64,000 bases of DNA, from contig JAHDHQ010000002.1 of assembly GCA_020631235.1 (NCBI GenBank), forward strand, positions 144,336-208,335, in the 5' to 3' direction. Of the stretch, positions 56,036 to 64,000 are shown piece by piece (position 1 is the stretch's first letter; every line of letters begins with the position of its first letter). Both the position numbers and the translations under genes were made by a program. The stretch is from Saprospiraceae bacterium. Its GTDB lineage: Bacteria > Bacteroidota > Bacteroidia > Chitinophagales > Saprospiraceae. The notes under the pieces are model-generated. The model was not told the DNA's origin. It made no database searches and was given only the letters and a program-made list of their open reading frames with translations.

Positions 56036-56515
56036 TTACTCTATGGCATTTTGCATGATTATATCGATAGGAATCATTTGTGCAACCTTCTGATGAGTGG
56101 CGTGGAGATCTATTTTAGGTGCTACTCCTTGACGATAGGCTTCTTCCCATCTCGAAACACACAAGCACCATTTGTCTCCAGCTTTAAGTCCTGGAAATCT
56201 TCGTTCGGGCTTAGGAGTTATTAAATCATTTCCTAAAGATTTAGAAAATTGCAAATAATCATCTGTCATAACAGCACAGATGAGATGCACACCATAATCA
56301 TCTTCGTCAAAATGACAAAATCCATCTCTAAAATAGCCCGTCAATGGTGCAAAACAGCAGGGCTCGATCTTCTCGTTTAAGATATTATTTGTCGGAATTT
56401 TAGCTACCATTGGTTGCTCATTTGTCTGCATTTGTCTGGTGTTTTGCACATAGGCTGTGTTGCTTTGGCAAGCGACATTGGACAAGATCAAAAGTAGCAT
56501 TATCAAACGTATCAT
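56036..56515 (-). CDS. DUF2237 family protein with lipoprotein signal
   Basis: A 159-residue protein from the ATG at 56515, which gives a compact lipoprotein signal (LLILSNVAC, Cys16); the frame is open to 56566 and upstream ATGs at 56566 and 56521 are possible. Residues about 50-158 are a complete DUF2237 domain: EPCCFAPLTGYFRDGFC, DYGVHLICAVMTDDYLQFSK, GDKWCLCVSRWEEAYRQGVA and PKIDLHATH. DUF2237 proteins are usually cytoplasmic and about 120 residues long without such a signal. Four or more Cys in the domain suggest metal binding, but no activity is known. Confidence 0.82.
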   Translation of the reverse strand: MIRLIMLLLILSNVACQSNTAYVQNTRQMQTNEQPMVAKIPTNNILNEKIEPCCFAPLTGYFRDGFCHFDEDDYGVHLICAVMTDDYLQFSKSLGNDLITPKPERRFPGLKAGDKWCLCVSRWEEAYRQGVAPKIDLHATHQKVAQMIPIDIIMQNAIE

Positions 56516-56651
56516 GAGCATTAAAGTACAAATAGAAAGTATAATTATCCTTCTCTGATTAAACATTTAAACTTTAGCCAATATTTGAATCAATCATAAT
56601 ATTGAAAAATATAACATATTATACATATCTTTAATGTATAAATAATTTAAA

Positions 56652-57191
56652 ATGAAGGGAATTGTATTTACAGAATTTCTTGATATGGTCGAGCAAGAAT
56701 TTGGATATGAAACGGTAGACCATATCATAGAAGCAAGTAAATTAGAATCAGGAGGCGTTTATACTTCAGTAGGCACTTATCCTTTTAGTGAAATGCTGCA
56801 ATTGGTGTCTAACTTGTCTGAGAAGATCGAAGTAGAAATACCATCTTTATTATATGCCTTTGGTAAATATTTGTTTAATACTTTTCTTAGCTCTTATCCT
56901 GCCTTTTTTAATCGATGTGAAGATGGGTTTAGTTTTTTAGATTCGATCGATAGCTATATACACATAGAAGTCAAGAAATTATACCATGATGCTGAGCTTC
57001 CAGCATTCCAATCCACAAGGCTTAGTGAAAGTCAAATGGAATTAATTTATCGTTCGTCTAGGAAAATGTCGGATTTCGCTGAGGGTCTTATTGATAAATC
57101 CATGTCTTATTACAAACATGATTATACACTAAGCAAAGAACTATTAAATCCAGATGGTTCAGAAGTGAAATTTCTGATAACATTGAAATGA
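56652..57191 (+). CDS. hnoX: H-NOX (haem NO/oxygen-binding, HNOB) sensor protein
   Basis: A 179-residue cytoplasmic haem protein. Diagnostic features are the start MKGIVFTEFLDMVEQEFG, the proximal haem ligand His104 in DSYIHIEVKKLYHDAELP and the Y-x-S-x-R motif (Tyr133, Ser135, Arg137 in IYRSSR) that holds the haem propionates. H-NOX proteins of facultative bacteria bind NO and control a partner histidine kinase. The distal pocket lacks an evident Tyr for O2 binding by eye, so NO sensing is more likely. Its TGA overlaps the ATG of the kinase gene (ATGA). A weak promoter (TATCTTTA at 56626) lies upstream. Confidence 0.92.
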   Translation: MKGIVFTEFLDMVEQEFGYETVDHIIEASKLESGGVYTSVGTYPFSEMLQLVSNLSEKIEVEIPSLLYAFGKYLFNTFLSSYPAFFNRCEDGFSFLDSIDSYIHIEVKKLYHDAELPAFQSTRLSESQMELIYRSSRKMSDFAEGLIDKSMSYYKHDYTLSKELLNPDGSEVKFLITLK

Positions 57192-59278
57192 TAGACACAG
57201 ACATACTTCAACGAAAATTAGATCGTGAGCGCAAGGCTCGCAAACAGGCGGAATCTATACTTGAGAAGAAAGCTTTGGAGCTATATCAAGCTAATCTTGA
57301 GCTTAAACAATTTAATGAGGCTCTGGAGATAAAAGTACAATCCAGATCAGAAGCTTTATTTCGCAGCGAAAAGAAGTATCGAGAAATCATGGAAAACATG
57401 CGACTCGGTTTAGTCGAAATAGATTTAGAGGGTAATATCTTAAAAACCAATGAAGTCTATCAAAAAATGACAGGCTATTCGGCCGAAGAGTTATTGCATA
57501 AAAATGTCAAAACCTTAGTAAATTTTACAGCATTTGATTCTGCTTTAGAAGATTTTAAAAGCTTAGCTCAAACGTCGATAGAGTTAGAACTGATCAAGAA
57601 AGATGGGCGTTTTTTATGGGTATTGATATCGGGTGCTCCCATTTATAATGAATCAAAGAAACTGGTAGGCCGGATAGGCATTCATTACGATATAAGTGAA
57701 CAAAAAAAGCTAGAAAAAGCGCTGATTGAAGCTAAAGAGAAAGCTGAACAAGCCCAACAAGCAGAACAGCAGTTTTTAGCCAACATGAGTCATGAAATCA
57801 GGACTCCTTTAAATGCTATTATAGGCATGTCTCACCTATTAGAATCAACCAAGCTCGATCAAGAACAACAAGAGTACTTGCACCTGATTTTAAACGGAGC
57901 CAATTTGTTGCAGTCATTGCTATCAGATATTTTAGATATATCCAAGATTGATGCGGGAAAGGTAACGGTAGTGCATGACATATTCGATTTAACTGAAGTC
58001 TTACGACGTATAAAAGAAACTTTTTTATTTAAAGCCAGGGAAAAGGATTTACGAATCGAATTAAGCATAGATCCTTTGATCACACATCAGATAAATTCAG
58101 ATCCACTGCTCTTAAATCAAGTGTTAATGAACTTGATGTCCAATGCCGAAAAGTTTACGGAATCCGGATCAGTCCATTTATCGGCGAAGGTTTTACAGAA
58201 AAGGGAAGAAAAAATGACCATCCAATTCTTGGTGCAAGATACCGGCATTGGAATGTCTGAGGAACAACTGAATCGAATCTTTAAACGATTCCAGCAAGCA
58301 AACGAGCTGATATCGAGAGATTTCGGTGGTACGGGCTTAGGTTTGTTTATCTCAAAAAAGATTTTACAACTTTTAGGGAGTGATATACAAGTGCAAAGTA
58401 CCTTAGGTAAAGGATCTTGTTTTTCATTTGAACTCGAAACAGAGGTCTCCAATTTGCCTAATAAACCACCCAAAGGTAGCCAACAATCAAATGCACTTGT
58501 GGCTACATACAAAGGTAAGAAGGTGCTTATTACCGAAGACAACTCCATGAATCAACGGTACATCACTTCCCTATTTAAAAAATGGCAAGTATCATTTGAT
58601 TTAGCTACGAATGGACTCGAAGCTCTAGAGTATTGCCAACAAAAATCTTATGATTTAATTTTTATGGACTTGCAAATGCCTATCATGGGAGGAATGGAAG
58701 CCACAGAAAAAATAAAAACTCAAAGTATAAATCAAAAGACGCCCATCATCGCACTCACGGCTTCTACTTTTTTAAGTCAAAAAAACAAGGCTTTAGAAAG
58801 TGGAATGGTCGATTTTATCAGTAAGCCTTTTGTGCCTTTTCATTTAAAAAAGGTCTTAGATCGCTATTTAGTCCAAGAAGATTTAGCCCTTCAAACCCAG
58901 GCTCAGGCCAAGCTTCAAAGTTACTCATATCACACCGAACTAGATGTAGACTTCTTACAAGAAGCTTATGGAAACGACTTCGAATCCGCGCTGGAATTGT
59001 TCGAAATATTTATAGAAACGGTTCCAGAACAAATGAGTAGACTATCGATCCAAAATGAAACTTCAGACAACTACCACATTCTACATAAAGTCCATCCAAC
59101 CTTTAAAATGGTAGGACTCAGTGACTTGTCAGACATGGCTAAGTCTTTACACGATGTGATCGCTGACATTCCAAGCATCGACATCGAAAATAGAATCAAA
59201 AGCATCCTCGAAAAATATCACAAAGATGTATTAATCATCGAATCAGAAATCATTAAACTCCGAACATATGTCGCTTAA
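57188..59278 (+). CDS. PAS-containing hybrid histidine kinase with receiver and Hpt domains (H-NOX-associated)
   Basis: A 696-residue cytoplasmic kinase without membrane helices. In order: a coiled coil (about 1-55), a PAS/PAC domain (about 60-180, MRLGLVEIDLEGNILKTNEV), HisKA with His202 in FLANMSHEIRTPLN, the ATPase domain (NLMSNAEKF, DTGIGMSEEQ, GGTGLGLFISKK), a receiver domain with Asp494 in IFMDLQMPIMGG, and a C-terminal Hpt-like domain with His633 in LHKVHPTFKMVG. The Hpt motif deviates from the usual H-x-L-K-G. Co-translation with the H-NOX gene (4-base overlap) strongly implies that H-NOX controls this kinase; phosphate would then pass through Asp494 and His633. Confidence 0.93.
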   Translation: MIDTDILQRKLDRERKARKQAESILEKKALELYQANLELKQFNEALEIKVQSRSEALFRSEKKYREIMENMRLGLVEIDLEGNILKTNEVYQKMTGYSAEELLHKNVKTLVNFTAFDSALEDFKSLAQTSIELELIKKDGRFLWVLISGAPIYNESKKLVGRIGIHYDISEQKKLEKALIEAKEKAEQAQQAEQQFLANMSHEIRTPLNAIIGMSHLLESTKLDQEQQEYLHLILNGANLLQSLLSDILDISKIDAGKVTVVHDIFDLTEVLRRIKETFLFKAREKDLRIELSIDPLITHQINSDPLLLNQVLMNLMSNAEKFTESGSVHLSAKVLQKREEKMTIQFLVQDTGIGMSEEQLNRIFKRFQQANELISRDFGGTGLGLFISKKILQLLGSDIQVQSTLGKGSCFSFELETEVSNLPNKPPKGSQQSNALVATYKGKKVLITEDNSMNQRYITSLFKKWQVSFDLATNGLEALEYCQQKSYDLIFMDLQMPIMGGMEATEKIKTQSINQKTPIIALTASTFLSQKNKALESGMVDFISKPFVPFHLKKVLDRYLVQEDLALQTQAQAKLQSYSYHTELDVDFLQEAYGNDFESALELFEIFIETVPEQMSRLSIQNETSDNYHILHKVHPTFKMVGLSDLSDMAKSLHDVIADIPSIDIENRIKSILEKYHKDVLIIESEIIKLRTYVA

Positions 59279-59966
59279 AACCATCATCATCGAAGACGAA
59301 TTAATGGCTTTAAAATTTCTGACGAAACTCGCAGAGAAACATAAAGAAATAGAATTGCTAGCAAGTTTTGATAAACCTCAAGAAGGTTTAGACTTTCTAC
59401 AAAAAAATGATGTCGACTTATTACTACTCGACATAGAAATGCCGCAATTGACTGGAATAGAGCTTTTAGAAAAGTTGACTTTCTTACCGCAGGTGATTTT
59501 TACCACTGGCAATAAGCAATATGCATTCGAAGCCTATGAGTACGATGTCACAGATTTCTTAAAGAAACCTATCGTACCACTGCGATTCGAGACAGCCATA
59601 GAGAAAGCAATAGAGCGTCAGGAAAGACTTGCTTCGACGGCTAGTTATTCTGCAAAGCAAGAATTATATCTCAGAACAGATGGGCGACTTATACGATTAC
59701 CTTACGAGGATATATTATACTTCGAAAATGTGGGTGATTATGTAAAAGTTATCACCTTGCGCGGAACACATGTGATCTATGGCGCATTAAAAGCCATCGA
59801 CGAAAAACTATCGCATCCATGCTTTTTAAAAGTGCATCGATCCTTTATTGTCAATTTGGATAAAATAAAGGATATCGAAGAGAATACAATCGTTATCGAC
59901 AAAAAAGTGATTCCTATTAGCCGCGCCCATAAACCGATATTAATGAAGTCCATTAATGTTTTATAA
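59268..59966 (+). CDS. LytTR-family DNA-binding response regulator
   Basis: A 232-residue response regulator. The receiver domain (about 1-120) has Asp55 in LLLLDIEMPQLTG, Thr in IFTTGN and Lys in FLKKPIVP. The LytTR domain (about 135-232) shows DILYFENVGDYVKV and FLKVHRSFIVNLDKIKDIE. It overlaps the kinase gene by 11 bases and is the natural output of the H-NOX kinase phosphorelay. Target genes are not known; the next gene in the same operon and the polysaccharide genes beyond are candidates. Confidence 0.92.
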   Translation: MSLKTIIIEDELMALKFLTKLAEKHKEIELLASFDKPQEGLDFLQKNDVDLLLLDIEMPQLTGIELLEKLTFLPQVIFTTGNKQYAFEAYEYDVTDFLKKPIVPLRFETAIEKAIERQERLASTASYSAKQELYLRTDGRLIRLPYEDILYFENVGDYVKVITLRGTHVIYGALKAIDEKLSHPCFLKVHRSFIVNLDKIKDIEENTIVIDKKVIPISRAHKPILMKSINVL

Positions 59967-59973
59967 TCGTTTT

Positions 59974-61992
59974 ATGACTAAGAGCATCCTGAGTATCATC
60001 TTACTATTTTGTGGTTCAATCTTGTTTAGCCAAGAAATGTCGGCGGGTTTTACTATGCTCGAAAAAGGGGCTTTCGAAGAAGCTAATGTATTTTTCAAAC
60101 ATATATTGAGTGATTATCCGAACAATAAAACCGCCAGGATCTGCCAAGCGCGGGCCATAGGTTTGTCTGAAAACCCGCAAGAGGCCGTAAGATTATTTAT
60201 CGAGCTAGCTACAGATTATCCTGACGATCTGGAAATTGATTTAAACTTGGCAGAATCATATATGTGGAGTAAGCTGCCCGAAAAAGCACAAAAAAAATAC
60301 GCAAGCATTTTGGTTGATCATCCAGATAATTTCACCGCAAACTTGGGATACGCAAATGCTTTATCGGCTTCTAATCGAACTTTTGAAGCAGCTAAGGTCA
60401 TCGAGACAGCACTCGACATTGACCCACAAAATAGAAATGCACTAATTTCTAGAAAATTTATACTGCTCAAATTAGCCTACGAATCACGATTAGCCAGCCA
60501 TTTTGAACTGGCCGAGCGAGTGTTAAAACAATTAGACGATTGGTACCCTGAAGACGCCCAGATTATTCAGAATTTAGCGGAGTTGTATCTCGTTAAGAAG
60601 GACTATAATAAGGCTGAAAAATATTATACTCGATTACAAAAAATCGCACCCTTTGAAGGACATACTGGTCGAGCTTATTTGCAAAGCTTAGCTTTAAACC
60701 ATAAAGCTGGAATTATCCAAGCTGACTCTGCCCTACTCTACGCTCCCAAACTCGAAGATATTCCGAACGCTGCCATGATGAAAGCGCAGATGCTAGCTCA
60801 ACAAGGAAAATCGAAGCAGGCCATCTCTTATGCTAATACTTTATATAATACCTATCCAAACACAACGAACAGTCAGCTCTTAAAAGCTCGCCTAGGACTT
60901 ATTTTAAAAGAAGAAAATGCCAGTCTTGCACTACTCAAAGATCTGGACACTAAAATGCCTGAGACATTCGATATAAAAATGGCGCTGGTAGATGCTTATA
61001 GAAGTACAAAAAATCCAGCAGCAGCATTGGACCAAATAAATGAAGCCTTACTGATCGATGGGAATAATCAAGACGTTGTAGACTTACAAAAAGCACTTAA
61101 GGCAAATTTCCAAACGGATGTGCTTATCGACGCTTATGTTAGTGAGGATGGTGGCGGTTTTTTTGCTCGTGGTTTATCGCTAGGAGCTGAACGCTATTTA
61201 CACAATAAACACAGAGCAAAAGTCCAATACAAAGCCAGATACACTAATCAATCCGAAAACAATGTTCCAGCAATTCAACAAGCTATCGGGTTCTTTGATC
61301 AATGGTATTTTAGTCAAAAAAGTAATCTAGCTATGGGAGTAGAGCTCTATTCCAGTTCGCCAGTCGAAGGCCCAAATATTTCTTTTTTGCCTAGCCTAAC
61401 TTGGGAGCAACGGATAGCCAAGTATCATTTTTTAAGTCCAAGTTTTAAGCGTTCCATTATGGATTACAATGCTGATTTGATTATTGCCAGGATTATCCTA
61501 AATCGCATTGGACTAAATTATGGTTATGTTCATCCTGGCCACATAGGTATTTATATTGCCAGCGAATATGCCAGTATTAATGATGATAATCATCGACGTT
61601 TAATATACACAGCCGTTTATAAGGACATAGTAAATAAACCTTTAGTTCGTCTTGGAGTAAACTATAACTACTACAGTTACGAAACCCAAAGACCGCAATT
61701 TTATTTTAGTCCAGCAAGCTTCCATAGTGTGGGTGGATTTGTGGAGATAAACAACATTGATCTGACTACTAAAGGACTTATCTATAAAGCTACGGTTGGT
61801 TCTGGGGCACAGTGGATCGAAGATGATAATATCCAATTAACTAGAAGGATTGAAGTTTCATTTGGGTATAAGTTTAATGCCAGTTCGTCCATCTTACTTG
61901 CTTATCAAAACAACAATGCTGCTCAAGCAACCAATAGTGGCGCTTACGAATTCCAGATTGCTAGCCTCAAAGCCCAAATAAACATCCAGTAA
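59974..61992 (+). CDS. TPR-repeat outer-membrane beta-barrel protein (YaiO/PgaA-like architecture)
   Basis: A 672-residue protein. The ATG at 59974 gives a signal peptide (MTKSILSIILLFCGSILFS, then Q); an ATG at 59956 overlapping the regulator gene is also possible. Residues about 20-370 contain some nine TPR-like helix pairs (FEEANVFFKHILSDYPNN, YNKAEKYYTRLQKIAPFEG, PAAALDQINEALLIDGN). Residues about 385-672 are amphipathic barrel strands (GLSLGAERYLHNKHRAKVQY, LVRLGVNYNYYSY). The TPR-plus-barrel plan is that of YaiO-type proteins and of the exopolysaccharide exporter PgaA. It is the last gene of the H-NOX operon and may be its effector. Confidence 0.83.
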   Translation: MTKSILSIILLFCGSILFSQEMSAGFTMLEKGAFEEANVFFKHILSDYPNNKTARICQARAIGLSENPQEAVRLFIELATDYPDDLEIDLNLAESYMWSKLPEKAQKKYASILVDHPDNFTANLGYANALSASNRTFEAAKVIETALDIDPQNRNALISRKFILLKLAYESRLASHFELAERVLKQLDDWYPEDAQIIQNLAELYLVKKDYNKAEKYYTRLQKIAPFEGHTGRAYLQSLALNHKAGIIQADSALLYAPKLEDIPNAAMMKAQMLAQQGKSKQAISYANTLYNTYPNTTNSQLLKARLGLILKEENASLALLKDLDTKMPETFDIKMALVDAYRSTKNPAAALDQINEALLIDGNNQDVVDLQKALKANFQTDVLIDAYVSEDGGGFFARGLSLGAERYLHNKHRAKVQYKARYTNQSENNVPAIQQAIGFFDQWYFSQKSNLAMGVELYSSSPVEGPNISFLPSLTWEQRIAKYHFLSPSFKRSIMDYNADLIIARIILNRIGLNYGYVHPGHIGIYIASEYASINDDNHRRLIYTAVYKDIVNKPLVRLGVNYNYYSYETQRPQFYFSPASFHSVGGFVEINNIDLTTKGLIYKATVGSGAQWIEDDNIQLTRRIEVSFGYKFNASSSILLAYQNNNAAQATNSGAYEFQIASLKAQINIQ

Positions 61993-62088
61993 AATAGGGC
62001 CTCTCCCAAAAATCGGGCATTTCTTACCAAAAAAAGTTTAATCATCTCTAGCCAACGAAAACCGGTCTTTTCAGGCCTATTCTGCTCG

Positions 62089-62096
62089 TACATTTG
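62089..62096 (+). promoter_or_regulatory. Predicted -7 promoter box for the STAS/flippase unit
   Basis: TACATTTG matches TAnnTTTG and lies 22 bases before the STAS ATG at 62118. The only -33 candidate is TTTT at 62068-62071 with a shorter spacing. Confidence 0.42.
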
Positions 62097-62117
62097 AATC
62101 AACAAACAATTACTACC

Positions 62118-62447
62118 ATGAAAAATGTACTGAGAATTACTTTACCTAGAGCAATCGAACAAGGAGCAATCATTGTTAATTTACACGGACAATTAGAAGG
62201 GCGTGATGCACTTCAAGTTAAGGAACAATTAAGTGATGTATTAAGTGTATACCACCAAGATTGCACAATCAATATCCCCAATGATACATCCATCGATTTA
62301 GGAGGTTTAAACAGTTTAATCCAACTTCAAAGAATACAATCTGCTAATGGCACAAAGCTAAAAGTAGTCAGCAAAAGAGACAGCCATGTAACTAAATACA
62401 TAAAGCTTGCTGGTTTAGACAGACACATTCAATTGCAATACGCTTAA
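62118..62447 (+). CDS. STAS-domain protein lacking the phosphorylatable serine
   Basis: A 109-residue single-domain protein from the ATG at 62118; a TTG at 62094 overlaps the promoter box. The STAS pattern is clear: GAIIVNLHGQLEGRDALQ, CTINIPNDTSIDLGGLNSL and KLKVVSKRDSHVTKYIKLAG. In anti-sigma-factor antagonists the loop reads D-S-S-G-L with a phosphorylated Ser; here it is D-L-G-G-L, so phospho-control is unlikely. The protein may bind a partner constitutively. It precedes the flippase gene by 26 bases. Confidence 0.82.
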   Translation: MKNVLRITLPRAIEQGAIIVNLHGQLEGRDALQVKEQLSDVLSVYHQDCTINIPNDTSIDLGGLNSLIQLQRIQSANGTKLKVVSKRDSHVTKYIKLAGLDRHIQLQYA

Positions 62448-62473
62448 TCCATCATAAGAAAAAACATTAAGCG

Positions 62474-63751
62474 ATGAAAAAATTACTCACAGGAACGGCA
62501 CTGGTTTTAATAAGCACATTGCTTGTCAATATCGGAAACTACGGACTTAACATGTTCTTAGCTCGATTTCTAGGCCCTTCTATGTTTGCTGAGGCCACGG
62601 CTCTATCGACGCTCGTCTTGTGTTTTTCATTCATCGCACTAGGCATCCAAATAACTGCAGCCAAATACTTATCAGAAATTTCTGACCAAGATACGAGAAC
62701 TGCTATGGTTCAAAACCTCAAATATTTTGTTAATCAAGCATCTTGGGTATTGGCTGCAGTTATTGGGTTTGCTTCTTGGTTTATCGCTGATTTTTTACAG
62801 TTCGAATCCAATCTTCCCTTTGTGGTTTTAGCCTTGGGAATACCTTCATATTTCTGTTTAAGCATACACAGAGGTGCCGCTCAAGCCAGTCAGTCTTTTA
62901 AAAGTCTATCAGTGAGTTATGTGGTAGAAATGATCGTCCGAATACTGATAAGTGTGGGCTTAATACTGACGATTCCGCAGGAGGAATTTTTTATGATTAT
63001 GCTATCGACTGGTTTTAGTGTGTCGCTCATTATAGCTGCCATTTTATCTAGACCAGCGAAGTCAAAAATACTATTGCTGCCCCGAATATTACCGACCAAA
63101 ATGATGCTCTTCTTTGAAAGTATCATGGTCTATGAATTTGCCCAAATATTAATTAACTATAGCGACCTTTTACTTGTTAAACATCACTTTTCTGCCGATG
63201 TAGCTGGACTGTACAGTTCTTTAAGCATCATAGGGAAAGTGGTGTATTTTGCCACTTGGTCGATTGTTTTAGTGATGATCCCTAAAGTGATAGAAAAGGA
63301 GAAAAAAGGAGAAGATCATCGTGCCTTATTCAATATTAGCTTACTTATTGTAGCTTTTAGCGGCCTAGGCATTGTTTTAACTTGTTTCTTCTTTGGAAAC
63401 AGTATAATTGGCTTGATTATGGGAACACAATACTTAGCCGCTGCTCCATTACTTTGGAAATACGCTTTAAGTACATGTTTATTCTCTTTAGCAAATATCT
63501 TTTGCTACTACTATATGAGTTTAGACAAATTTAGCCCGATGTACATTGCATTAGGTTTTGGACTGGCTCAAATAACACTGTTACAATTTTTCCACGCAAG
63601 TATTGCACAAGTCATTTATATCCAGATAGGATTAATGAGTGCTTTCTTAATGTGTATGATAGGCTTCAAACTATACCAAAATCACCGAAGTTCTATCATC
63701 CATCTTTTATCCAATACCCTAATTAAAAAACAAACTATCATTAAACGCTAG
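62474..63751 (+). CDS. Polysaccharide flippase (Wzx/MurJ-fold oligosaccharide transporter)
   Basis: A 425-residue inner-membrane protein with about 12 helices of the MOP superfamily. The opening LTGTALVLISTLLVNIGNYG and MFLARFLGPSMFAEATALS, and the later INYSDLLLVKHHFSADVAG motif, are typical of Wzx-like flippases. It is somewhat short but complete. It likely carries a lipid-linked glycan across the membrane in an exopolysaccharide pathway begun by the glycosyltransferase gene that follows. Confidence 0.9.
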   Translation: MKKLLTGTALVLISTLLVNIGNYGLNMFLARFLGPSMFAEATALSTLVLCFSFIALGIQITAAKYLSEISDQDTRTAMVQNLKYFVNQASWVLAAVIGFASWFIADFLQFESNLPFVVLALGIPSYFCLSIHRGAAQASQSFKSLSVSYVVEMIVRILISVGLILTIPQEEFFMIMLSTGFSVSLIIAAILSRPAKSKILLLPRILPTKMMLFFESIMVYEFAQILINYSDLLLVKHHFSADVAGLYSSLSIIGKVVYFATWSIVLVMIPKVIEKEKKGEDHRALFNISLLIVAFSGLGIVLTCFFFGNSIIGLIMGTQYLAAAPLLWKYALSTCLFSLANIFCYYYMSLDKFSPMYIALGFGLAQITLLQFFHASIAQVIYIQIGLMSAFLMCMIGFKLYQNHRSSIIHLLSNTLIKKQTIIKR

Positions 63752-63790
63752 GATACCAACTAGTGCCTAAAAACTTAAACAATTACTACT

Positions 63791-64000
63791 ATGAAAACTT
63801 TAAAATTAGCTATCGTAACACCTTATCCACCAAGTAAAATTACGCTGAATGAATATGCGTATCACATGGTGAAGCACTTTAGACAAAAAGAACAAATTAG
63901 CGAAATCGTATTGCTAACCGATCAAGACTCAAAAGGAGCACAGATCGAAGAAGTAGAAGGTTGTAAAGTAAGCATTAATCCTTGTTGGACTTTTAATAGT
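63791..64000 (+). CDS. Glycosyltransferase, N-terminal part (cut by the window edge)
   Basis: The first 70 codons of an open frame from the ATG at 63791 run to the window edge. The translation starts MKTLKLAIVTPYPPSKITL and continues NEYAYHMVKHF, a typical GT-B glycosyltransferase N-terminus (a beta strand, then a glycine-poor loop and the helix facing the acceptor). The family (probably GT4) cannot be fixed from 70 residues. It belongs to the flippase unit and shares its 5' leader motif with the STAS gene. Confidence 0.65.
   Translation, partial: MKTLKLAIVTPYPPSKITLNEYAYHMVKHFRQKEQISEIVLLTDQDSKGAQIEEVEGCKVSINPCWTFNS

Overview
The window is an AT-rich stretch of chromosome from a free-living member of the Bacteroidota. 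The evidence is a complete type IX secretion core (PorP/SprF-like protein, GldK, GldL, GldM, GldN), type IX C-terminal sorting domains on secreted proteins, SprB/PKD/Ig-like giant adhesin repeats, Bacteroidota-type promoters (TAnnTTTG near -7) and start codons without clear Shine-Dalgarno sequences. MopE-like repeats, a vanadium-haloperoxidase-like protein, a TRAP transporter and a phenylacetate pathway would fit a Saprospiria-like or other marine or sludge lineage, but that placement is inference. I see no prophage, insertion sequence, CRISPR array, rRNA or tRNA.

Layout. 0-3.4 kb (minus): a metal ABC permease fused to a DtxR-like domain, a Ppx/GppA phosphatase, a lipoprotein and a small beta-barrel. 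3.5-10.2 kb (plus): a small conserved protein, an MBL-fold hydrolase and the T9SS/gliding cluster porP-gldKLMN. 10.3-12.1 kb (minus): an ICMT-like methyltransferase and galK. 12.1-16.9 kb (plus): a SAM-I riboswitch followed by metH and metF. 16.9-28.3 kb (minus): a sortilin/BNR-repeat secreted protein, a LolA-like protein and a 2406-residue cysteine-rich repeat adhesin. 28.6-31.7 kb: a di-heme cytochrome c peroxidase lipoprotein, a CHAP-domain protein and a beta-barrel. 31.7-34.7 kb (minus): a TRAP transporter (Q-M-P). 34.8-40.3 kb: a haloperoxidase/MopE/T9SS protein, an OmpA lipoprotein, a DUF1761 protein and a beta-barrel. 40.4-43.4 kb (plus): a lipoprotein, an ECF sigma factor, a protein with an inner-membrane helix plus a barrel-like C-terminus, and a dockerin-like secreted protein.

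43.5-55.3 kb (minus): a PDZ/T9SS secreted protein, then the aerobic phenylacetate unit: methyltransferase, TetR regulator, paaE-A-B-C-D-H-I-J-Z and a DUF1801 protein. A perfect 18-bp palindrome lies between the predicted -33 and -7 boxes of the paaE promoter and is a strong candidate TetR operator. PaaZ carries an extra DUF1569-like C-terminal domain. PaaK, PaaF and PaaG are not in the window. 55.4-56.6 kb (minus): a small conserved protein, rpsU and a DUF2237 lipoprotein.

56.6-64 kb (plus): the most interesting module. An H-NOX haem gas sensor, a PAS hybrid histidine kinase with receiver and Hpt domains, a LytTR response regulator and a TPR/outer-membrane-barrel protein form one tightly overlapping operon. 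It is followed by a STAS protein lacking the phosphorylatable serine, a polysaccharide flippase and the start of a glycosyltransferase. Together they suggest a nitric-oxide (or oxygen/redox) controlled envelope or exopolysaccharide programme.
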